Origin: Candidatus Heimdallarchaeota archaeon
GTDB lineage: Archaea > Asgardarchaeota > Heimdallarchaeia > Heimdallarchaeales > Heimdallarchaeaceae
Reading direction: 5' to 3'
Assembly: GCA_023135215.1 (NCBI GenBank)
Contig: JAGLTP010000321.1
Coordinates: forward strand, 1 to 6,566
Length of the DNA: 6,566 bases
Both the position numbers and the translations under genes were made by a program. This document shows positions 5,875 to 6,566 of the stretch, piece by piece. The notes below the pieces were generated by a model. That model worked only from the letters and a program-made list of their open reading frames with translations. It ran no database searches and was not told the DNA's origin. The stretch's first letter is position 1; each line of letters opens with the position of its first letter.

Positions 5875-5899
5875 AAGAAAATAAATAAAAAATAGTAAA
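5875..5899 (-). terminator. T-rich terminator downstream of STT3
   Basis: On the minus strand the DNA just after the STT3 stop contains T6 and T4 runs (TTTACTATTTTTTATTTATT). It separates STT3 from EF-1alpha, which has its own promoter, so the two are probably not co-transcribed. Confidence 0.5.
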
Positions 5900-5906
5900 T
5901 TCAGAA

Positions 5907-6566
5907 TTACTCTGAATCACTTTCTATCGGATATCTACTAAATAGTTCTGCAGATGCTTGTGCTATATTTTCAGGATAGATAACTTCAAAAATTCGAATT
6001 AATGGGTATAGTCGCGCAGTCTGAGCGTATTGAGTAAAACCATAGCTTCGAAATACTTCTTTAAAGTAAGTAAAACCATCATCACCTGTTAGATCATGAA
6101 CTGGGTTTTCAGTAGCCTTGGTTAATAAACCAGGATTATTACTCGAGGGGGTTCCGCTGAAAGTTGAATCCCAAGCGAATCCAGAATCCTGATCGTAAGC
6201 AGCTAATCTATAAACTACAGAGTCATAGTATCTATCTTTATACTCGTATCCTCGCTGATCTTCTGTTAACCCGTAGTATTCTTCTTCATTGACTCCGTAT
6301 TGTGGTACAGTTGCCCCAGCTATTCTGATACACCAAATAGCTTTGCTTAAATCTGAACCTAGTCCTGGAATTCCAGCTTGTGAATTGATTAGTACATATT
6401 TGACATTGTATTTGTACATTAATTTCACTGATTCAGTGAAATTCCACATAAGCATAGTACCAACAGTTCCTATTTGCGTTTTATTAGTAGTAGCATTATC
6501 AACAAGAGACGTTGCATTTCCATAATTCGTAATCCAATAACCATAATCCCACCAACTCATCACAAC
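5907..6566 (-). CDS. Oligosaccharyltransferase catalytic subunit STT3/AglB, C-terminal part
   Basis: STT3/AglB transfers a lipid-linked oligosaccharide to Asn in N-X-S/T sequons on the outer face of the membrane. Only the last 219 residues are in the window, and the frame stays open to the right edge, so the start and the transmembrane region lie outside. The fragment opens with the catalytic signature VVMSWWDYGYWIT (WWDYG at visible residues 5-9). Sequons NAT, NAT and NKT follow at 17, 24 and 28. A stretch KYNVKYVLINSQAG leads to DLSKAIWC (72-79), which matches the DxxKxxxM/I motif of eukaryotic and many archaeal enzymes except for Cys at the last position. The end, RLYPLIRIFEVIYPE, resembles the final strand of eukaryotic STT3, followed by a short acidic tail. 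No archaeal P1/P2-type extra domain is seen; the protein ends soon after the globular core. Confidence 0.94.
   Translation of the reverse strand, partial: VVMSWWDYGYWITNYGNATSLVDNATTNKTQIGTVGTMLMWNFTESVKLMYKYNVKYVLINSQAGIPGLGSDLSKAIWCIRIAGATVPQYGVNEEEYYGLTEDQRGYEYKDRYYDSVVYRLAAYDQDSGFAWDSTFSGTPSSNNPGLLTKATENPVHDLTGDDGFTYFKEVFRSYGFTQYAQTARLYPLIRIFEVIYPENIAQASAELFSRYPIESDSE

Noticed and set aside
5678..5906. Possible tRNA or structured ncRNA in the 229-base gap
   Set aside because: No cloverleaf arms, no TTCGA-type loop and no long stable stem could be found by eye; only promoter, terminator and short repeats are supported.
6289..6525. Plus-strand open frame of 78 codons opposite STT3
   Set aside because: The minus strand encodes conserved STT3 motifs throughout this stretch; the plus frame resembles no family.

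Overview
The window is archaeal. It is AT-rich by eye and carries a conserved archaeal translation operon: eS19, PDCD5, eL39, eL31, aIF6, eL18a/LX, prefoldin alpha and FtsY. Genes are tightly packed, with Shine-Dalgarno elements of the GGTGA type and TATA-like promoter elements. Two proteins narrow the lineage. The EF-1alpha carries the insertion of about 11 residues before WYTGPTL that is known from eocyte (TACK/Asgard) and eukaryotic EF-1A and is absent in Euryarchaeota. The oligosaccharyltransferase STT3 fragment resembles eukaryotic STT3 closely. I infer a TACK or, more likely, an Asgard archaeon; the exact lineage cannot be fixed from this window.

Layout. Positions 1-261 (minus strand) hold the first 87 codons of a small membrane protein that runs off the left edge. 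Positions 262-404 are a divergent intergenic region with candidate promoters for both sides. From 405 to 4334 (plus strand) runs one gene cluster of eight genes, including a 51-residue eL39 gene at 1274-1429. Position 4335-4393 is a short convergent gap with T-rich termination signal. EF-1alpha lies at 4394-5677 (minus). Positions 5678-5906 are a 229-base non-coding leader with the EF-1alpha promoter and some short direct repeats. The C-terminal part of STT3/AglB (minus) occupies 5907-6566 and enters from the right edge.

How the genes fit together. The plus-strand operon combines ribosomal proteins of both subunits (eS19, eL39, eL31, LX), the 60S-type anti-association factor aIF6, the chaperone subunit prefoldin alpha and the SRP receptor FtsY. 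It links ribosome assembly to folding and to membrane targeting of nascent chains. EF-1alpha supplies elongation, and STT3 would glycosylate translocated chains, so almost the whole window concerns making, targeting and modifying proteins.

The points most worth a second look are: three N-glycosylation sequons in STT3 at the same relative spacing as in eukaryotic STT3; a 50-residue acidic tail on eL31; a stem-loop plus T6 tract around the eL31 stop codon whose right arm could also pair with the aIF6 ribosome binding site; and a repeated arrangement in which the GTG of a ribosome binding site lies nine bases before a plausible, sometimes non-canonical, start codon. I found no mobile element, CRISPR array, tRNA or rRNA gene, and no clearly new multi-gene system.
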